A DNA stretch of 49,939 nt from CAZTXD01 sp964617995. GTDB taxonomy: Bacteria; Actinomycetota; Acidimicrobiia; Spongiisociales; ZC4RG35. The position numbers were made by a program, and so were the translations under genes. Below, one piece after another: positions 33,629 to 42,487 of the stretch. Within the stretch, counting starts at the first letter, position 1. Every line of letters begins with the position of its first letter. The stretch covers positions 1 through 49,939 of the forward strand of contig CAZTXD010000007.1 in assembly GCA_964617995.1 (NCBI GenBank), written 5' to 3'. The notes under the pieces are model-generated. The model had not been told where the DNA came from. It saw only the letters and a list, made by a program, of their open reading frames with translations, and ran no database searches.

Positions 33629-35005
33629 TCAATTGTCCTTTCTGGCCGGTAGAGCCTGGCGGCCCTGCCCGGGCTTTCCAACGATTTCACCGTCGACCCA
33701 CGTGTCGACACCCCGCACCATCGTCCGCGCCACGGCCCCCTTGACCCGGCGGCCGTGGTAAGGCGTCCATCCGATCTTCGACAGGACCGAATCGTTGGTG
33801 ATGGTCCACTCCCGCTCCAGGTCCACCAGCACCACGTCGGCGTCCGAGCCGGGAAGGAGGGATCCCTTGGCGGGCAACTCGAAGATCCGGGCGGGGGTGA
33901 TCGAGACCAACTCGACCATCCGCTCCAGGGAGATCTTGCCCTGATGCCAGGCGTCGATCATGAGGGGGAGCTGATACTGGATCCCCGGCGTCCCGGTGTG
34001 GGCTGCCCAGGCGTCGGTCCAGCCCAGGTCCTTCTCCTCGCGGGTGTGAGGGGCATGATCGGAGGCGAGCATGTCGACCACGCCGGCTTCCATCGCCTCC
34101 CACAGGGCCTCCTGATGGTGCTCGGGTACCCAGTAGGAGAGGACGTAGGAGCCCTGCTTGTCGATGTCGCTCATGCGACCCAGGAAGACGGCCCAGTGGT
34201 TGACCTCACCGGACACGTCCACCCCCCGGGAGCGGGCATCGGCGAGCATCTCGATCTGGCGGACGGTTTGCACATGAACGATATGGAGCTTGCACCCGGT
34301 TGCCTCGGCCATGCGGATCAGCAGGGCGGTGGCCGTGTCCCAGATGATCCCGTCGTCGACGGCCAGAGTCTTGCCGTAGGCCTGGGGGCTGCGGTCGCCT
34401 CTGGCCCAGAATTCCTGTTCGACCACATCCATGATCCGCTGATCATGGGGATGGACCATCAGCCGCAGACCGGTGGCGGCCACCGCCTTCATCGCCCGAT
34501 ACAGGTCGCCGTGGTCGTGGATCCCGATGGCCGAGGGGTGGGGATAGGAGCGACCGGTGTCGACCACCATGTAGATCTTGTAGGCGGCGATCCCCAGGTC
34601 GGCCATGAGGGGGATCTCGTCGAGCACCTTCGCCGCCGGGTTGTGGTTGTAGTCGACGAGGCTCTTCGTCTCGTACATCTCGAGCACCGCTTCCAGGTCG
34701 CCCCTCGTCATGGTGGGCGGATCGAGGTTGGGCATGCCGAAGATGGTCGTGTAACCACCGGCAGCCGCTGCCTCGGTGGCGGTGGTGATGTCCTCTTTGT
34801 GGGTGTAGCCCGGTTCGCGGGTGTGGACGTGGACGTCCACGCCTCCGGGGATGGCCACCAGTCCTGAGGCGTCGACCGATTCGGCGTCGGCCGGGCCTGC
34901 GCCCGGGGCGACGAGCGCCGACACCCGTCCGTCGTCGATGACGATGTCGAGGGGCTGGAGGCGGCCTTCGACGAAGACCCGGGCTCCCGTGACGAGCCGC
35001 GTCAT
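33629..35005 (-). CDS. Cyclic amidohydrolase, dihydroorotase/allantoinase/hydantoinase-like
   Basis: A 458-residue binuclear-metal hydrolase. VDVHVHTREPG gives His59 and His61; the carbamylated bridging Lys is K143 (AAYKIYM). His185 (VHPHD), His244 (HIVHVQ) and catalytic Asp316 (SDHAPH) complete the site. The REPG motif is usual in dihydroorotases and allantoinases. It would open a cyclic amide or imide ring. Its stop is three bases from the luciferase-like gene, and its ATG overlaps the upstream hydrolase stop (ATGA). A housekeeping pyrimidine role is unlikely in this catabolic operon. Confidence 0.92.
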   Translation of the reverse strand: MTRLVTGARVFVEGRLQPLDIVIDDGRVSALVAPGAGPADAESVDASGLVAIPGGVDVHVHTREPGYTHKEDITTATEAAAAGGYTTIFGMPNLDPPTMTRGDLEAVLEMYETKSLVDYNHNPAAKVLDEIPLMADLGIAAYKIYMVVDTGRSYPHPSAIGIHDHGDLYRAMKAVAATGLRLMVHPHDQRIMDVVEQEFWARGDRSPQAYGKTLAVDDGIIWDTATALLIRMAEATGCKLHIVHVQTVRQIEMLADARSRGVDVSGEVNHWAVFLGRMSDIDKQGSYVLSYWVPEHHQEALWEAMEAGVVDMLASDHAPHTREEKDLGWTDAWAAHTGTPGIQYQLPLMIDAWHQGKISLERMVELVSITPARIFELPAKGSLLPGSDADVVLVDLEREWTITNDSVLSKIGWTPYHGRRVKGAVARTMVRGVDTWVDGEIVGKPGQGRQALPARKDN

Positions 35006-35931
35006 GGCCGGTCCTCGATGATCATCGTGCTCTCCGGGGTGATCGCCTCGACCGCCCGAGAGCGCAGATGGGCGTCAAACCAGCCGATGATCTCGGTGAT
35101 CACGGCCTCGCCGTACTGGGCGTAGGCGGCGTAGTGGGTGGTGTGCCGCTGCATGATCAGCTTCTTGGGTTGGGCCGCTCGCTCGTAGAGGGCGACGGCG
35201 TGGTCGGTGGGCGTGACGGCATCGTCTTCGACGGCGATGACCAACAGGTTGCGGACACGGTCGGCGACATCCAGCGGCTTGTAGGCCATCACCGCCTCGG
35301 CCGCCCGCAGCGGCACCGAGGTGGGGATCCGGTCGTCGACGTCCTTCTTGACATTGCTCGCCTTCCGCTCCGGCGTGGGCACCATGATCTCTTCCCGGGG
35401 GTGGACCATCTCTCCCTCCCCCGAGGTGACTCTCTTGCGACGGTCGGCATCGAGGCGGTCCAGGAACTCGTACCACTCGTACTCCCGCCGCATGCGCCGC
35501 AGCCAATCCTCGCCGTCTGCTACCGGGACCTGGCTCACCGCGCACCGCACCCGGGGATCGTGCGCCGCCAGTAGGACGGCGTTGCCGCCTCCGGTCCCTC
35601 CCGAGCCGAACACGCCGATGCGGTCGCCGTCGATGTCGTCACGGGTCTGGAGGTAGGTCACGGCGTTGATGAGGTCCTCGAGCTGCATGGGCGGGGAAAG
35701 GGTGTTGCGATCCCCACCCGAGTCACCGAAGCCCCGGTAGTCGAAGATCAACACTGCGTATCCCCCTGCCGTCAGGGCCTCGTGATACGGCAGGTAAAGC
35801 CGGGCGTCCTTGAGGCCTAGCCACCCCGGACCCTGGACGATGGCCGGGAACGGTCCCTCGCCCGGTGGGCGGCGGAGGATCCCTGCCATGGGCTCGCCCT
35901 CCGAGTAGAACTGGACCTGGTCTTCACGCAT
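35002..35931 (-). CDS. Alpha/beta-hydrolase fold protein (dienelactone hydrolase/acyl-peptidase-like) with altered nucleophile elbow
   Basis: A 309-residue protein with the hydrolase pattern AIVQGPGW (oxyanion loop, about 30-37), FDYRGFGDSGG (63-73) and the elbow region IGVFGSGGTGGG (105-116). The usual G-x-Ser-x-G reads G109-S-G111-G-T113, so Gly replaces the nucleophile Ser, with Ser one position earlier. A possible acid (AVEDDAVTP) and His (RHTTHY) are present near the C-terminus. It may be inactive, use Ser110, or act by another mechanism. It overlaps the Mo-hydroxylase large subunit by eight bases. Confidence 0.85.
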   Translation of the reverse strand: MREDQVQFYSEGEPMAGILRRPPGEGPFPAIVQGPGWLGLKDARLYLPYHEALTAGGYAVLIFDYRGFGDSGGDRNTLSPPMQLEDLINAVTYLQTRDDIDGDRIGVFGSGGTGGGNAVLLAAHDPRVRCAVSQVPVADGEDWLRRMRREYEWYEFLDRLDADRRKRVTSGEGEMVHPREEIMVPTPERKASNVKKDVDDRIPTSVPLRAAEAVMAYKPLDVADRVRNLLVIAVEDDAVTPTDHAVALYERAAQPKKLIMQRHTTHYAAYAQYGEAVITEIIGWFDAHLRSRAVEAITPESTMIIEDRP

Positions 35932-38209
35932 CCGTTACCTCGGCTTTCTCGGACTGGTCTGGGAGGTTCAGGAGCTCCCACACCGCCTCCGGCGTGAGGG
36001 GGAGCCGCTCTGGCCAGCGCCCCGTCGCCCGACCCACCGCCGAGGCGACGGCCGCGCCGATCGGGTTGAGGGACCCCTCCCCACCGCCCTTGGCCCCGAA
36101 AGGCCCCACCCCATCGGCGCGCTCGACCACCACGCAGTCGATGAGGCGGGGCATGTCCCCCATCCGCGGCACCCGGTACTCCACCAGGTTCGGGTTGACG
36201 AGTTGCGGCCCGTCGTAGAGAAGCTGTTCGTAGAGAGCACCGCCCAGACCCTGGGTGGCCGCCCCCAGGTCCTGACCTTCCACCATGGCGGGGTTGATGG
36301 CATACCCGACGTCGCCCACGGTCACCAGATGCTCGACGGTGACGCGGCCTGTGTCGGAGTCGACCGACACGTCCACCCCGACCATCCCTATCTCCCAGAA
36401 GGGAGGCAGCTCCTCGAGCTCGCCGGTCCGTCTGACCACTCCGTGGCCCACCACCTCACCCTGTCGGCCGCCGAACCACTCTTGGACGACGACGTCGTAT
36501 CCGGCCTCGCCCGTCGGCCCCACCACCATGCCCTCAGCCGACTTGACCTCCTCGACCTGGCAGTCCATCACCTCGGCGCCCATCTCCTCGAGACGATGGA
36601 GGGCGTCGCGGCAGGCGCGCTGGACGGCCAGGCCGGTCAGGGTGGTGGTGCGGGAAGCTCCGGTCGTGCGCTCATAAGGGGTGCCGGAGGTATCGGACTG
36701 CACGACCTTTATGCGGTCGAGCCCGACCCCCAGCTCGGTGGCGGCGATCTGGGCCAGGGCGGTGCGGCTTCCCTGTCCCATCTCGGTCGATCCCGTGAGG
36801 AGGATCACCGAGCCGTCGGCCTGCAGGCGGACGATGACCGTCGACACCGGGAAGGCCCCGGCGTCGGATGCCGAACAGGCGAAGCCGAGGCCGCGCCCGG
36901 GGCCGGGCTCTCCCCCCCAACCCAGCTTGTCCAGGACGATCCCGAGGTCGGCGACGAGGTCGGCGTCCATGCCCCGTTTCCCGGGTAGGTGTCTTTCCCC
37001 GGGGTGGACCAGATTGATGCGTCGGAGATGGGCCGGGTCGACACCGAGCTGGTCTGCGGCCCGGTCCAGGTTGGTCTCTCCCGCCAGGGCGCCCTGAGGC
37101 GCTCCGAAGCCCCGGTACGACGACGAGGGCACGGTGTTGGTGTAGACCGCCCTCCCACGTGCCCTGAGGTTGGGGATCCGGTAGGGACCCATGCAGCGGT
37201 GGACCGCCTTGGTGAGTACCAGCGGTCCATTGTCGACGTAGGCGCCGGTGTTGAAGGTGAGATCGAAGTCCCGGGCGAGGATGCGTCCGTCGGCGTCGAA
37301 GGCCGACCTAACGCTGATGACGGCCGAGTCCGCCCGGGTGGTAAGGATGGATTGCTCGGCGTCGAGAGCGACCTTCACCGGCCGGCCGGTGGCCCAGGCT
37401 CCCACTGCGGCCAGCGGCTCGACCTTGGTGTACGACTTGGAGCCGTAGCCGCCCCCGATGAGGGGAGAACGCACCCGCACTCGATTCAGGGGAAGTGAGA
37501 AGATTCGGGCGAGGTCGTCCCGCACCTGGAAGGGATGCTGAGCGGTGGACACGACATCGAGGACGCCGTCGTCGAAGACGGCCACAGCGTTGTATGGCTC
37601 CATGGCGTAGGCGTAGAGCATGGGATACTCGACGCGACTCTCGACCACCAGGTGGGCGGAAGCGACCGCTGTGTCGACATCTCCCCATTCCAGTGCCGCT
37701 TCATGGGCGACATTGGAGCTCCTCGCCTCCGAGTGCGCCTCTGAGAAGGACCTGTCGCCCCTGTCGTAGCTCTCCTCGTGGAGGAGTGGCGCATCGTCGG
37801 CCAAGGCATCGTCGCAGCTGATAACCGCCGGCAGGTCCTGATAGCGGATCCTCACCAGCTCGCCGCCGTCGGCGGCGGCGTGAGGCGAGGTCCCTATCAC
37901 CAGGGCCACCGGCTCGCCGTAGAAGCGCACCTTGCCCAGGGCGAGGATCGGGTGGTCGGCCACGATGTGGCCGAAACGGGGGAACAGGCCCGCGAGGTCG
38001 TCTCCGGTGACGACGGCCATGACGCCCGGTGAGTTCAGGGCCTCTTCTGTGTCGATCCCTTCGAGGGTGGCATGGGCCCGGGTCGACCTGACAACATGCC
38101 CGTGCAGCATTCCCGCCATCGTGAAGTCGACCGCGTAGCGGGCCTCACCCGTGACCTTGTCCCGGGCGTCGACCCGGGTGGCGGATGTGCCCGCGCCGGT
38201 GCCGCTCAC
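35924..38209 (-). CDS. Mo-hydroxylase large subunit (xanthine dehydrogenase family, molybdopterin-binding)
   Basis: About 761 residues. GEARYAVDF and the hammerhead domain lie at the N-terminus, IGGGYGSK at about 251-258 and the active-site loop YRGFGAPQ at 365-372. The catalytic Glu is about residue 711 (KGGGEG). RGFG(A/G)PQ resembles nicotinate, xanthine or hydroxybenzoyl-CoA-type hydroxylases rather than CO dehydrogenase, and it differs from RGAGR in the first locus. GTG 38209 overlaps the Fe-S subunit stop (GTGA). The apparent N-terminal extension of the open frame is a shadow of that gene. It belongs to the operon with FAD, Fe-S and CoxG-like genes. Confidence 0.93.
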   Translation of the reverse strand: MSGTGAGTSATRVDARDKVTGEARYAVDFTMAGMLHGHVVRSTRAHATLEGIDTEEALNSPGVMAVVTGDDLAGLFPRFGHIVADHPILALGKVRFYGEPVALVIGTSPHAAADGGELVRIRYQDLPAVISCDDALADDAPLLHEESYDRGDRSFSEAHSEARSSNVAHEAALEWGDVDTAVASAHLVVESRVEYPMLYAYAMEPYNAVAVFDDGVLDVVSTAQHPFQVRDDLARIFSLPLNRVRVRSPLIGGGYGSKSYTKVEPLAAVGAWATGRPVKVALDAEQSILTTRADSAVISVRSAFDADGRILARDFDLTFNTGAYVDNGPLVLTKAVHRCMGPYRIPNLRARGRAVYTNTVPSSSYRGFGAPQGALAGETNLDRAADQLGVDPAHLRRINLVHPGERHLPGKRGMDADLVADLGIVLDKLGWGGEPGPGRGLGFACSASDAGAFPVSTVIVRLQADGSVILLTGSTEMGQGSRTALAQIAATELGVGLDRIKVVQSDTSGTPYERTTGASRTTTLTGLAVQRACRDALHRLEEMGAEVMDCQVEEVKSAEGMVVGPTGEAGYDVVVQEWFGGRQGEVVGHGVVRRTGELEELPPFWEIGMVGVDVSVDSDTGRVTVEHLVTVGDVGYAINPAMVEGQDLGAATQGLGGALYEQLLYDGPQLVNPNLVEYRVPRMGDMPRLIDCVVVERADGVGPFGAKGGGEGSLNPIGAAVASAVGRATGRWPERLPLTPEAVWELLNLPDQSEKAEVTDA

Positions 38210-38688
38210 GATGTTGCCTCTCGCATGCGGTCGGCGGCGTCGAGGACCGCCTTCAGGATGGGTTGGTATCCGGTGCAACGGCAGATGTTGCCGTCCAACG
38301 CCTCGGCGACCTCCTCGGCACTGGGTTCGGGGGTCTCGTCGAGGAGGGCCTTGGACATCATCACGAACCCGGGTGTGCAATAGCCGCATTGGAGGGCGAA
38401 GTGGTCGACGAATGCTGCCTGGATGGGGTGGAGGTTCCCATCGGCGGCCAGACCCTCGATCGTCAAGACCTGGCGTTGGTCGATGTCGGCGGCCAGGTAG
38501 GTGCAGGCGCTCACCGGCAGGCCGTCGACGAGCACGGCGCAAACCCCGCACACCTGCATCTCACAGCTCACCTTGGTGCCGGTGAGCCCCAGCTCATCGC
38601 GGAGGAACTCAGCGAGGGTCGTACGAGCAGGGACGGTCCGGACATGCGTCCGTCGGTTGACCGTCGTCGTCACGGTGACCTGGCTCAA
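38206..38688 (-). CDS. Mo-hydroxylase small [2Fe-2S] subunit
   Basis: A 160-residue subunit. SCEMQVCGVCAVLVDG carries the first cluster; CGYC and CRCTGY carry the second. All eight cysteines are present. The start is TTG at 38688, decided by GGAGGT five bases upstream and by the TTGA overlap with the FAD subunit stop. It relays electrons from Mo to FAD. Confidence 0.94.
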   Translation of the reverse strand: MSQVTVTTTVNRRTHVRTVPARTTLAEFLRDELGLTGTKVSCEMQVCGVCAVLVDGLPVSACTYLAADIDQRQVLTIEGLAADGNLHPIQAAFVDHFALQCGYCTPGFVMMSKALLDETPEPSAEEVAEALDGNICRCTGYQPILKAVLDAADRMREATS

Positions 38689-39479
38689 CTGGTACCTCCG
38701 AGTCGCCTCAGCGCCTTGGTCACCATCACGGCGACGATGTGCCGCTTGTAGCGTTCGCCCCCCGTCAAGTCGGGTATGACCTCGACCCGGGAGGCGATCT
38801 CCTCGGGGGAGCCGTCGGCGGGGACCTCGAAGGTCTCAGGCCGGCCTCCGACGGCACCCACCACCACGCGGCGCGACCCCTCGGGCTCCTCGACGGCTGC
38901 GACGCCGACGGTCGGCCGTTCCATCGTCTGGAACTTGTCGTAGACGACCTTGCGACCCGCGACGAGAGGGATGGAGACGGTGGTGAGGAGCTCGTCGTCC
39001 TCGAGGTCGGCGGTGTACGGCCCCAGCACGAAGTCTGCCACCTTCACCCTTCGTTTCGAGCCGGTGGAGGTCAGCTCCACGTCGGCTTCGAGGGCGGTGA
39101 GCACAGCCGCGACGTCGGACTTGGGCTCGGCGAAGCAGAGGTTCCCTCCTATGGTGCCGACCGACCTCACCCGAACATTCCCCACCCGTTCGAGCACATC
39201 CGACAGCACGGGCAGAGAGGACCTCGCCTCGGGAGAACGGGCGACGGTCCGGTGGGTGGCGGCGCCTCCGATGGTCAGGATGTCATCGTGGATCGTCACG
39301 ACTCGGATGTTGGAGATCTGTTTGAGGTCGACGAGCGCCGCGGGGCGGATCAACCCTGCCCGCATGGCCAGCAACAGCTCGGTGCCGCCGGCATAGGGCC
39401 GGTAGTCGGAGGAGATGGCCTCCAGGGCGCTCTCCAGGTCGTGCGGCCGGACCAGGTCGAATGGAGGGAGCACGCTCAT
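38685..39479 (-). CDS. Mo-hydroxylase FAD-binding subunit
   Basis: A 264-residue protein with PYAGGTELL (about 28-36) and GTIGGNLCFA (about 102-111) flavin motifs and the C-terminal flavoprotein domain. It is slightly shorter than the homologue at 3538. The ATG at 39479 overlaps the stop of the CoxG-like gene (ATGA). The longer frame upstream is a shadow of that gene. Confidence 0.93.
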   Translation of the reverse strand: MSVLPPFDLVRPHDLESALEAISSDYRPYAGGTELLLAMRAGLIRPAALVDLKQISNIRVVTIHDDILTIGGAATHRTVARSPEARSSLPVLSDVLERVGNVRVRSVGTIGGNLCFAEPKSDVAAVLTALEADVELTSTGSKRRVKVADFVLGPYTADLEDDELLTTVSIPLVAGRKVVYDKFQTMERPTVGVAAVEEPEGSRRVVVGAVGGRPETFEVPADGSPEEIASRVEVIPDLTGGERYKRHIVAVMVTKALRRLGGTS

Positions 39480-39928
39480 CCCAGGTCCCCGGCCGCAGCG
39501 GCGAAGAACTCGTCCAGCACCTTGTTGCCCTTGGTGCGGATCATCGATGCTCCCAGGGTCGCCACCCGGCCGGTCACCTCGTATCGCCCCTCCACCTCGA
39601 TGGTCGAGCCTGCGCCCTTCGGGGTGATCGTCATGGCGGCTTCCACCTGGATCCGCGAGGCCACCTGACGGTCCTCGCCGTCGGCGTTGAATGTGATTCG
39701 GCTCGGCTCTTCGACATCGGTGACGGCGATGGACAGGTCCGCCGACAGGCGGAATGGTCCCAGGCGGTCTGTGAGGACGGCGGAGTAACGACCGAGATGC
39801 TCGACTTCCTCGACGTTGTCGACGAGACCGACCCAGCTCGCCACTAGGTGGGGGTCGGTGAGCTTCTCCCAGGCGATCGGCGGTGGGACCGCGACGTGCA
39901 ACGATCGGGCGAACTGAACCACCGGCAT
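39476..39928 (-). CDS. CoxG-like SRPBCC protein
   Basis: A 150-residue helix-grip protein of the CoxG/carbon monoxide dehydrogenase subunit G family. It has VPPPIAWEKLTDPHLVASWV (seen as PPIAWEKLTDP), then a YSAVLTDRLGPF strand and a late GRVATLGASMI helix. CoxG-type proteins are linked to membrane attachment or assembly of Mo-hydroxylases. It is first in the structural operon, coupled to the FAD subunit. Confidence 0.9.
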   Translation of the reverse strand: MPVVQFARSLHVAVPPPIAWEKLTDPHLVASWVGLVDNVEEVEHLGRYSAVLTDRLGPFRLSADLSIAVTDVEEPSRITFNADGEDRQVASRIQVEAAMTITPKGAGSTIEVEGRYEVTGRVATLGASMIRTKGNKVLDEFFAAAAGDLG

Positions 39929-39986
39929 CAGGCACGCTGTCCTGACGCAGACGCGATTTGTGCCGGGGCCACCTGCTCAATCATCC

Positions 39987-40000
39987 GATTGGATCCTATT
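39987..40000. promoter_or_regulatory. Degenerate copy of the 14-bp operator upstream of the Mo-hydroxylase operon
   Basis: GATTGGATCCTATT matches the perfect palindrome at 40528-40541 in 11 of 14 positions. It lies in the 118 bases between the RidA stop and the CoxG-like start, 59 bases upstream of the latter. A separate promoter for the Mo-hydroxylase genes, under the same regulator, is suggested. Confidence 0.55.
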
Positions 40001-40046
40001 TTCGAAAGCGGACGGTGTCGAATGGGTCGCAGATCGTGGGGGTCGA

Positions 40047-40478
40047 TCAGGGGAGTGTCCCGGGCGGTGTCGCCACCACCGCTTCGATCTCGACACGGGC
40101 ACGAGGGTCGGCCAACCCCGTCACGAAGGCCAGGGTGTTGGTGGGCGGGGAGCTGTCGGGGAACCATCGAGAGAAGATGGCCTCCCTTCCCTGGGCGAAA
40201 CCGGGCAAGTCGTAGCGGTCCACGAGGTAGGTCCTGAAGGCAACGATATCGGACGGAAGTGCCCCTAGATCTTCGACAATCGCCTCGATGGCCTGCAGGG
40301 CGCCCAAGGTCTGGCGGTAGGCGGTGCCGGGCATGGAGCCATCGGAGCCTCGGCCGGTCTGACCTGCGATCCAGGCGAGCCCGTGGTCGGGAGGGACGCG
40401 GGAGATGAGCGAGTAGGGACCGGTCGGGTCGGAGACACCGGCGATCTGGTCGCGACGGGACACCATTGCATGGAGCAT
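40047..40478 (-). CDS. RidA/YjgF-family enamine/imine deaminase-like protein
   Basis: A 143-residue protein with PTGPYSLISR at the N-terminus, LAWIAGQTG, the YRQTLGALQAIEAIVEDLGA helix (seen as TLGALQAIEAIV), and the C-terminal RVEIEAVVA. The Arg of ARVEIE matches the conserved catalytic Arg position. RidA members hydrolyse reactive enamines; RutC in the Rut pathway is one. ATG 40478 and ATG 40466 are both possible and neither has a ribosome site. It is the first minus-strand gene from the divergent promoter. Confidence 0.9.
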   Translation of the reverse strand: MLHAMVSRRDQIAGVSDPTGPYSLISRVPPDHGLAWIAGQTGRGSDGSMPGTAYRQTLGALQAIEAIVEDLGALPSDIVAFRTYLVDRYDLPGFAQGREAIFSRWFPDSSPPTNTLAFVTGLADPRARVEIEAVVATPPGTLP

Positions 40479-40520
40479 AGGTGGCAAGGGTGGCGGAAAG
40501 AGCCCGGGGTCTGCTCCTGG

Positions 40521-40549
40521 GTGACAGGATTGGATCCAATCACTATGCT
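40521..40549 (+). promoter_or_regulatory. Divergent promoter with perfect 14-bp palindromic operator in its spacer
   Basis: GTGACA (40521-40526) and TATGCT (40544-40549) are spaced by 17 bases, a reasonable plus-strand -35/-10 pair. The spacer is filled by GATTGGATCCAATC (40528-40541), a perfect palindrome. A bound repressor would exclude polymerase from the bicupin operon and, by position, from the RidA gene. The GntR protein encoded at 44990 in the same operon is the obvious candidate. Confidence 0.7.
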
Positions 40550-40575
40550 CGCCAGACGCGACCGGGATCGACACT

Positions 40576-41616
40576 GTGACCGAAACACGGACCACCACTT
40601 CCCATTACGAGGTTCAGAAGAAGCGGCGCGGCGACGTGTTGGGGTACTGGAAGGATCATCAGCGGACCCTGGTGAAGGGCTCCGACGTCGAGCTGCAGGA
40701 AACGCCGCGGCGAATGAGGCGAGGGGTGATGGTCAGCGCCGACGGTGACGAGCCGAGCCTGGTCCTCGACGCCAACACCCACGCGATCGACCCGGGCGTC
40801 GTCTCGACGATCCATCGCCACTCCTGGGACGCCATGGCGTTCGTCGTCGATGGATCGGGGTGGACAGAGGTGGACGGACGGCGCCACGAATGGCGTCCTT
40901 GGGACACGATCTACCTCCCTGGCTGGGCGTGGCATCGTCACGGAAACGACGGAGACAAGACCGCAAGGCTCGTCTCGTTCAGCGTCCAGCCGATGGTCGA
41001 ACTGCTCGGACTGGCGGTGATGGAAGACGCCGGCGACACCGACGTCACCGAGCTGCCGTCCCGCCCCGTGACCACCGAGGTCGGCCTGGGCTCAGATCCC
41101 TACTCCAACCGGGCGCGCCGGCTGGCCGAGGCGGGTGTCGGATTCGGAGAGTCGCGGATCCTCACCGCCTACGACGACGTGAATTTCCGCGTGTCCCCAC
41201 GCGGAGCTCGCAGCGGGTTCCTGGTCGACCGCTCGATAGGGCATCGTACCCAGGGCCTGACAGCGGTCATGCACCAGCTCGCCCCGGGACTGTTCCAGTC
41301 CCGGCATCGCCACGGGGGGGAGGCCTGGCTGTATGGAGTGACCGGCCGCGGCTACAGCGTCATCGACGACGTCCGCTACGACTGGGGTCCCGGCGACCTG
41401 GTGGTCGTGGACCACTGGGCGTGGCATCAGCACTTCAACGCCTCCGACACCGAGATCGCCTCGCTGATCCGGGTGCACAACTTCGACACGCTGTACATGG
41501 GCATGAGCGCGCTGCTCGCTCCCATGAGCCTCTTCGAGGAGCTGCCCAAGCTCGACGCTCCCGATCTCAGCGGTGTCGAATGGCCCGACCCGCAGGCGGG
41601 AAGACCCGATGCCTGA
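40576..41616 (+). CDS. Bicupin protein (gentisate-dioxygenase-like fold)
   Basis: A 346-residue protein with two cupin domains. The first has HRH at 80-82 and a later H-R-H at 120-122. The second has HRH at 244-246 and His280/284/286 (DHWAWHQH). Both can bind a metal. Ring-cleaving dioxygenases such as gentisate 1,2-dioxygenase have this plan, but most keep only one metal site. It may cleave a hydroxylated ring or act on a small acid. The start is GTG. It overlaps the AAA+ gene by eight bases. Confidence 0.85.
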   Translation: MTETRTTTSHYEVQKKRRGDVLGYWKDHQRTLVKGSDVELQETPRRMRRGVMVSADGDEPSLVLDANTHAIDPGVVSTIHRHSWDAMAFVVDGSGWTEVDGRRHEWRPWDTIYLPGWAWHRHGNDGDKTARLVSFSVQPMVELLGLAVMEDAGDTDVTELPSRPVTTEVGLGSDPYSNRARRLAEAGVGFGESRILTAYDDVNFRVSPRGARSGFLVDRSIGHRTQGLTAVMHQLAPGLFQSRHRHGGEAWLYGVTGRGYSVIDDVRYDWGPGDLVVVDHWAWHQHFNASDTEIASLIRVHNFDTLYMGMSALLAPMSLFEELPKLDAPDLSGVEWPDPQAGRPDA

Positions 41617-42487
41617 GCAGCAGGAGTGGCGGGAGGACCGCTACGGCTTCCTCCGCTGGCTTGTCCTTCCTCAGGAGGGATGGCGGGACTGGTGGGACCG
41701 GATCTACGTCGACCCGGATCTGAAGGCCAGGCTGCGCGCCTACGCCGAGTTCTCGCTCCGTCACCGCGCCGACTTCTCACCGGTAGGCCTGCCCGTCCAC
41801 GGCATCGTGCTGCTCCACGGCCCTCCGGGCACGGGCAAGTCGTCTCTCGCCCGGGGACTGGCTCAGGTCGTGGCCGAGGGTTTCGCCGCCGAAGGCGAGC
41901 AGGTGATCTTCGCCGAGGTGGATCCCCACTCCCTTCCCAGCCAGATGCTCGGGGAGAGCCAGCGTAACGCCGCCAACCTGCTCGAGAAGTCGCTGCCAGA
42001 GCTGGCTGCCAAGGGATCTCCGGTCATCGTGGTGGTCGACGAGGTGAACAGCCTCGTCACCAGCCGCGACCTCGCCACCGGAGGTCGCGACCCCGTAGAC
42101 GTGATGCGGGCAACCGAGGCCGCCCTCAGGGGCATCGACTACCTCGCCTCCACTGTGCGGAACGTCCTGGTGATAGCCACCTCCAACTTCGAGACGGCGC
42201 TGGACGAGGCATTGCTCGACCGTCTCGACCTGGCCATGGAGGTGGGCCTGCCCGACGCCGAGACGATATCGGAGATCCTCGCCGACACGCTGGCGGAGTT
42301 GCCTGCCTCGTCGGTCAGCAGCGACGAGGTGCGGGATCTGGCCACGTCGCTGGTGGGCAGCAGCGGGAGGAACATCCGCAAGATCGTGCTGGAGGCTCTG
42401 GTGACGAGGGCCGACGATGCCTCATCGCCGCTCACCTATGCCGATCTCGAAGCCGTCGTCAAGAGACACGGCGAGGAACAGGCATGA
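41609..42487 (+). CDS. AAA+ ATPase, Pch2/TRIP13-like
   Basis: A 292-residue single-AAA protein. Walker A is GPPGTGKSS (71-79), Walker B VVDEVNSL (142-149), sensor 1 ATSNF (190-194), candidate arginine finger R205 (LLDRLD) and sensor 2 region SSGRNIRK. VLLHGPPGTGKSSL, the EVDPHSL stretch and the VDEV.SL..R pattern resemble TRIP13/Pch2, which remodel HORMA-domain proteins. No HORMA, CD-NTase or effector gene is visible, so it is probably not part of a CBASS defence system. Placed between a bicupin and an M20-like protein, it may act as an activase or remodeller for an enzyme of the pathway. It is distinct from the MoxR-type CoxD. Confidence 0.82.
   Translation: MPEQQEWREDRYGFLRWLVLPQEGWRDWWDRIYVDPDLKARLRAYAEFSLRHRADFSPVGLPVHGIVLLHGPPGTGKSSLARGLAQVVAEGFAAEGEQVIFAEVDPHSLPSQMLGESQRNAANLLEKSLPELAAKGSPVIVVVDEVNSLVTSRDLATGGRDPVDVMRATEAALRGIDYLASTVRNVLVIATSNFETALDEALLDRLDLAMEVGLPDAETISEILADTLAELPASSVSSDEVRDLATSLVGSSGRNIRKIVLEALVTRADDASSPLTYADLEAVVKRHGEEQA

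Noticed and set aside
41609..42487. CBASS or other anti-phage system suggested by the TRIP13-like ATPase
   Set aside because: No HORMA, CD-NTase, effector nuclease or membrane effector gene is nearby; the neighbours are metabolic.
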